Positions 60,606-64,000 of a stretch of DNA of 64,000 nt are shown piece by piece. The notes beneath the pieces are model-generated. The model made no database searches and was not told where the DNA came from. It saw nothing but the letters and a program-made list of their open reading frames with translations. Both the position numbers and the translations under genes were made by a program. This stretch comes from Nonomuraea sp. NBC_00507. Lineage in GTDB: Bacteria; Actinomycetota; Actinomycetes; Streptosporangiales; Streptosporangiaceae. Position 1 is the stretch's first letter; each line of letters begins with the position of its first letter. Location of the stretch: NCBI RefSeq assembly GCF_036013525.1, contig NZ_CP107853.1:9920001-9984000 (forward strand), in the 5' to 3' direction.

Positions 60606-61955
60606 ATGACGATATCCCGTCGTCACGCCCTTTTTCTGGGCGCGGCCACCCTCTCGGTGTCCCTTGCAGCCAGCGCCTGCGGCTCCTCCAGCACGAATGA
60701 CTCCAGCAGCGTCAAGCCCACGACCGTCTCCGACGCCGACCTCCAGGCCGCTCTGGACACCGGCGGCAGCATCACGGTCTGGGCGTGGGAACCGACCCTC
60801 AAGCAGGTCGTTAGCGACTTCCAGGCCAAATATCCGAAGGTCAAGGTGAACCTGGTCAACGCCGGCACCACCAACGACCAGTACACGGCCCTGCAGAACG
60901 CGGTCAAGGCCGGATCGGGCATCCCCGACGTCGCCATGATGGAGTACTCCGCCCTGCCGCAGTTCACCCTCGCCAACTCCATCGCCGACCTGAGCACCCT
61001 CGGCGCGGACAAGCTCGAAGGCACCTTCACCCCCGGCCCATGGGACGCCGTCCACGCGGGTACCAGCGGTATCTACGGACTGCCGATGGACTCCGGCCCG
61101 ATGGCCCTGTTCTACAACAAAGAGGTCTTCGACAAGCACAAGATCGCGGTGCCGGCCACCTGGGAGGAGTACATCGCCGCGGCCAAGAAGCTGCACGCCG
61201 CCGACCCCAAGACGTACCTCACCGCCGATACCGGCGACGCCGGTTTCACCACCAGCATGATCTGGCAGGCCGGCGGCAGGCCCTACACGGTCGACGGCAC
61301 CACCGTCAGCGTGAACTTCACCGATCCGGGCACCCAGAAGTTCACCTCCGCCTGGCAGCAGATGGTCAGCGGCAAGCTCGTCGCCCCGATCGCCGCCTGG
61401 AGCGACAGCTGGTACAAGGGCCTGGGCGACGGCACCATCGCGTCGCTCGTCACCGGCGCGTGGATGCCCGCACCCTTCGCAGCCGGGGTCAAGGCCTCGA
61501 AGGGCAAGTGGCGCGTCGCGCCCATGCCGCAGTGGCAGGCAGGCGGCAAGGTCACCGCCGAGAACGGCGGCAGCTCCCTGGCTGTCATGGAGGCGAGCCC
61601 CAACAAGAAGCTCGCCTACGCCTTCCTTAAGTACGTCAGCGTCGACGAGGGCGCGCAGACCCGCATCGACCAAGGTGCGTTCCCCTCCACCACCAAGCAC
61701 ATGAACTCCCCGGACTTCCTGAACAAAGAAGATCCGTACTTCGGCGGCCAGCAGATCAACCAGATCCTCGCCCAGTCGGCCACCCAGGTCGCCCCTGGCT
61801 GGTCCTACCTGCCCTTCCAGGTCTACGCCAACAGCATCTTCAACGACACCGTCGGCAAGGCCTACGTCTCCGGCACCACTCTGCAGGACGGCCTGAAGTC
61901 CTGGCAGGACGCCAGCATCAAGTACGGCCAGGAACAAGGCTTCACTGTCAAGTAA
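60606..61955 (+). CDS. sugar ABC transporter substrate-binding lipoprotein (family 1)
   Basis: 449 residues, signal MTISRRHALFLGAATLSVSL with lipobox ASAC (Sec or Tat-like Arg pair). ITVWAWEPTLKQVVSDFQAK, MMEYSALPQFTLANSIADLS, GLPMDSGPMALFYNKEVFDK and LVTGAWMPAPFAAGVKASKG are standard family 1 segments. It closes the operon after the two permeases, an order reversed from the uronate-linked importer. The GH5 enzyme encoded 650 bp further suggests the ligand may be a beta-glucan or beta-mannan oligosaccharide (inference). Confidence 0.9.
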   Translation: MTISRRHALFLGAATLSVSLAASACGSSSTNDSSSVKPTTVSDADLQAALDTGGSITVWAWEPTLKQVVSDFQAKYPKVKVNLVNAGTTNDQYTALQNAVKAGSGIPDVAMMEYSALPQFTLANSIADLSTLGADKLEGTFTPGPWDAVHAGTSGIYGLPMDSGPMALFYNKEVFDKHKIAVPATWEEYIAAAKKLHAADPKTYLTADTGDAGFTTSMIWQAGGRPYTVDGTTVSVNFTDPGTQKFTSAWQQMVSGKLVAPIAAWSDSWYKGLGDGTIASLVTGAWMPAPFAAGVKASKGKWRVAPMPQWQAGGKVTAENGGSSLAVMEASPNKKLAYAFLKYVSVDEGAQTRIDQGAFPSTTKHMNSPDFLNKEDPYFGGQQINQILAQSATQVAPGWSYLPFQVYANSIFNDTVGKAYVSGTTLQDGLKSWQDASIKYGQEQGFTVK

Positions 61956-62607
61956 CGCGCTGCCCAGCCCGCGTCCTTCCGCCTGTGGGCGTGATAGCAG
62001 GATCGCGCAACGGCACTTCTTCGCACCTCAACCCTGAGGGCACGAGGCCTCAAGACCGGCCGCCACCGGTCCCCGCTGACAACGACCTCAGCAACCCGCC
62101 CGCCACATCCCCATCGCCAGGCCGACCACCTGACGGGCCGGCGGGGTCCCACCCCGGCCTCACCAAGCCACGCGCAGCATCCCCCATCCTCTGAGCCGCC
62201 CCTACCCCGAGGAGCAATCGGATGCACGGATTCTCGCCCAGCACCCTGCCCAGGCCACCGCCCCGCAGGTTCTGGCGCCGGTCACGATCACCGCGGCCGG
62301 CCGCGCAGCCGCCATCAGCGTCCCGCACCCGCCGCACCGAGCAAGGACACTCAGCGGGCGGTGACAACGCCGTAGCGGCCCCGGCGAGAAGTAGGGCGGC
62401 CGTGCCCGCCAGCCGCCCGGAGCGAGCACGTCAGCTCTGGCAGCCGCTCCCCTCGCTGCCCCGCCGTTCATCGCCACCTAGCTCCATGCCTTCTTCAGGA
62501 AGGCACCCAGGCGCCACCACAGCATCACCGTCGCAGCGAATCGCTTCGTGGCGCCCAAGGCGGCAACGACCGCCTGCACAGAGCCGCAAACACACAAGGG
62601 ACACGAC
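61956..62607. other. 650-bp gap before the GH5 gene, no gene recognised
   Basis: Very GC-rich and proline-codon-like in several frames. A plus-strand frame from ATG 62222, with GAGGAG upstream, could give 163 residues, but its composition (Pro/Arg/Ser, no hydrophobic core) does not look like a protein. Another frame briefly reads QVLAPVTITAAGRAAAISV, hinting at a lost coding segment. No promoter boxes or operator copies were found. Confidence 0.3.
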
Positions 62608-64000
62608 ATGCTCAACTCCCCACGCACCCGACCCAGTCCTCACTCCACCGCACGCCCGACCGCCCGTACCCGCTCCCGCCGCCGCGCGGCGGCCGGTCTG
62701 CTGGCCGCGCTGATCACCGTGCCGCTCAGTGTTCTGTCCGGCGCATCACCGGCCGCCGCCGACGACAACCCTGTGGACGCCAGCAAGTTCAAGGGCGTGA
62801 ACTGGGCCATGCCGGAAGACAACTACCAGAGCGAACCCATCGTCCCCGAGGGGCTGGAGGCATCCGACGACTACGACACCGTCAAGGCCAAGGCCAACGC
62901 CATCCTCAGCGGGTTCCAGAGCACCACCGGCGCAAACACCGTCCGGCTGCCGATCAACATCCACACCATCCCCGGCACGACGTGGGGCGACAAGTACGCC
63001 GGCGCCATCGATGCCGCGACGGACATGGGCTTCAAGGTCATCCTGTCCTATTGGGAGGGGGACGGCGTGGACGAGAACAACGACGGGAAGCCGGACGGGC
63101 CCGGCAGGGACGGCAAGATCGTCGACATGGATGCGTTCAAGTCGATGTGGAAAGCCGTGACGGACGCGTACAAGGACAACAGCCAGGTCTACTTCGAGCT
63201 GCTCAACGAGCCCTATGCCATCGACCCCAAGGACTGGGCGAACATCGCCGCCACCTGGATCGCCGACAACCCATCGATCCCCAAGAACCGAATCATCGTG
63301 AGCGGAGAGCGATGGAACGGCGACGTCACGTCCTATTGCGCCGATGAGCGCCTTAACGGGACCTACCTCTCGTTCCACCACTACGCGTTCAACAACGACG
63401 AGAAGACCTACGACGAGTGGGTGGAGGATTTCAAGCGCCAGGTCGGCAACTGCGGCAAGCGCACCATCCTGGACGAGTTCGGTGCGCCGATGGACGACGG
63501 CCGCGACTACAACGACGCGGACAGCACCGACAACTTCGTCCGGTACCTGCGCGCAGAGACCGACACTGTCCTCGAACTCGGCATGGGCGCGGTCCAGTGG
63601 CCGGCCCTCGGGGGCAAGCACGGCTCCCGGCCGAAGCCCGAGTACGACGGGCACGACTGGTACTCCCTCTTCCACCTGGAGGGCAGCGGAACCGACCTGG
63701 CGCTGGGCGTCCGCAATATCAGCGGCATCGAGCGCCTCAAGTACGCCTTCGGCATTGACGCTGACGCGCGCACGAGCGTCCTGCGCAACGTCGACGCCGG
63801 CCAATGCCTCGACGCCCCCGACAATGCCACCTCCTCCGTCAAGGTCGCTGACTGCGACGGAACGGACGCCCAGAAGTGGACCAGGATGCCCTCCGCGCTG
63901 ATCAAGGTCGGCGGCAACAAGTGCCTGTACGCCGCAAGCTCGGGCGACGGTTCCCATGTCGGCACCACTGACTGCGACGACCGGGACCACCGCCAGAAGT
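62608..64000 (+). CDS. secreted GH5 endoglycanase with ricin-lectin domain (3' end outside window)
   Basis: At least 464 residues; the gene runs off the right edge. A long Arg-rich signal peptide starts at ATG 62608 (AAGGG upstream) and ends near SPAAADDN. The family GH5 barrel is shown by FKGVNWAMPED, NTVRLPINIHT, VYFELLNEPYAI (acid/base Glu in NEP), LSFHHYAF and TILDEFGAPMDDG (nucleophile Glu in DEFG). A ricin-B (CBM13) lectin follows from about residue 390 (VLRNVDAGQCLDAPDN, QKWTRMP). It cleaves a beta-glucan or mannan outside the cell; specificity is open. It may serve the importer just upstream. Confidence 0.88.
   Translation, partial: MLNSPRTRPSPHSTARPTARTRSRRRAAAGLLAALITVPLSVLSGASPAAADDNPVDASKFKGVNWAMPEDNYQSEPIVPEGLEASDDYDTVKAKANAILSGFQSTTGANTVRLPINIHTIPGTTWGDKYAGAIDAATDMGFKVILSYWEGDGVDENNDGKPDGPGRDGKIVDMDAFKSMWKAVTDAYKDNSQVYFELLNEPYAIDPKDWANIAATWIADNPSIPKNRIIVSGERWNGDVTSYCADERLNGTYLSFHHYAFNNDEKTYDEWVEDFKRQVGNCGKRTILDEFGAPMDDGRDYNDADSTDNFVRYLRAETDTVLELGMGAVQWPALGGKHGSRPKPEYDGHDWYSLFHLEGSGTDLALGVRNISGIERLKYAFGIDADARTSVLRNVDAGQCLDAPDNATSSVKVADCDGTDAQKWTRMPSALIKVGGNKCLYAASSGDGSHVGTTDCDDRDHRQK

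Noticed and set aside
62222..62713. 163-residue Pro/Arg-rich open frame with a ribosome-like site
   Set aside because: No hydrophobic core or known motif, and it overlaps the GH5 start in another frame.

Overview
The window is very GC-rich, has dense overlapping ATGA/TGATG gene junctions, and carries many ABC importers, LacI/ROK/TetR/CdaR/BTAD regulators and secreted glycoside hydrolases with ricin-type lectin tails. This points to a soil actinomycete chromosome, most like Streptosporangiaceae (Nonomuraea-like) or Streptomyces. That assignment is inference from gene content; no rRNA gene is present to confirm it.

Left part (1-23.3 kb): nitrogen-compound and peptide uptake. A minus-strand class V aminotransferase is coupled to a sugar-binding lipoprotein that runs off the left edge. 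Next come a FAD oxidoreductase, an internally deleted amidohydrolase, a TetR regulator and amidase debris. These look like decayed counterparts of the intact cluster that follows: a LacI regulator divergent from a peptide ABC importer (binding protein, two permeases, two ATPases) co-transcribed with an amidase and a full-length amidohydrolase (6.8-15.2 kb). From 15.2 to 17.9 kb lies a scar zone: a transposase fragment cut into a GH3 glucosidase tail, a GH84 tail, and an XRE-cupin regulator fused in frame to the start of a lipoprotein gene. From 18.1 to 23.2 kb a CdaR/PucR-type regulator faces an amino-acid importer (binding protein, permease-ATPase fusion) and a DadA-like oxidase.

Middle (23.3-38 kb): a two-gene module pairs a membrane-anchored periplasmic-binding-protein-like receptor with a membrane P-loop NTPase joined by TGATG; this is the best candidate for an undescribed system. 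It sits next to a tRNA-Thr 3'-half attachment-site relic and a stretch of remnants (FAD monooxygenase, IS5, HINT domain, IS3-like, Tn3). Intact genes resume with a GNAT acetyltransferase, a small membrane protein, a DHFR-like/FMN-reductase pair, a giant BTAD-NB-ARC regulator, a zinc metalloprotease, and a trypsin-like protein separated from a CAP domain by a dinucleotide frameshift.

Right part (38.6-64 kb): polysaccharide and sugar-acid use. It holds a broken GH20, two ThuA-domain secreted proteins (one with a 3-keto-sugar hydrolase domain, one with a sugar-dehydrogenase propeller), and a GH31 glycosidase. A divergent pair of operons around a palindrome follows: ROK repressor plus galactonate-type dehydratase on one side; uronate dehydrogenase-like protein, sugar importer, thioredoxin-fold lipoprotein and beta-helix protein on the other. 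Then come a LacI regulator, a four-copy operator array, a second sugar importer, and a GH5 enzyme that runs off the right edge. The picture is of a scavenger of plant or fungal polymers whose island-like middle is full of deletion scars.
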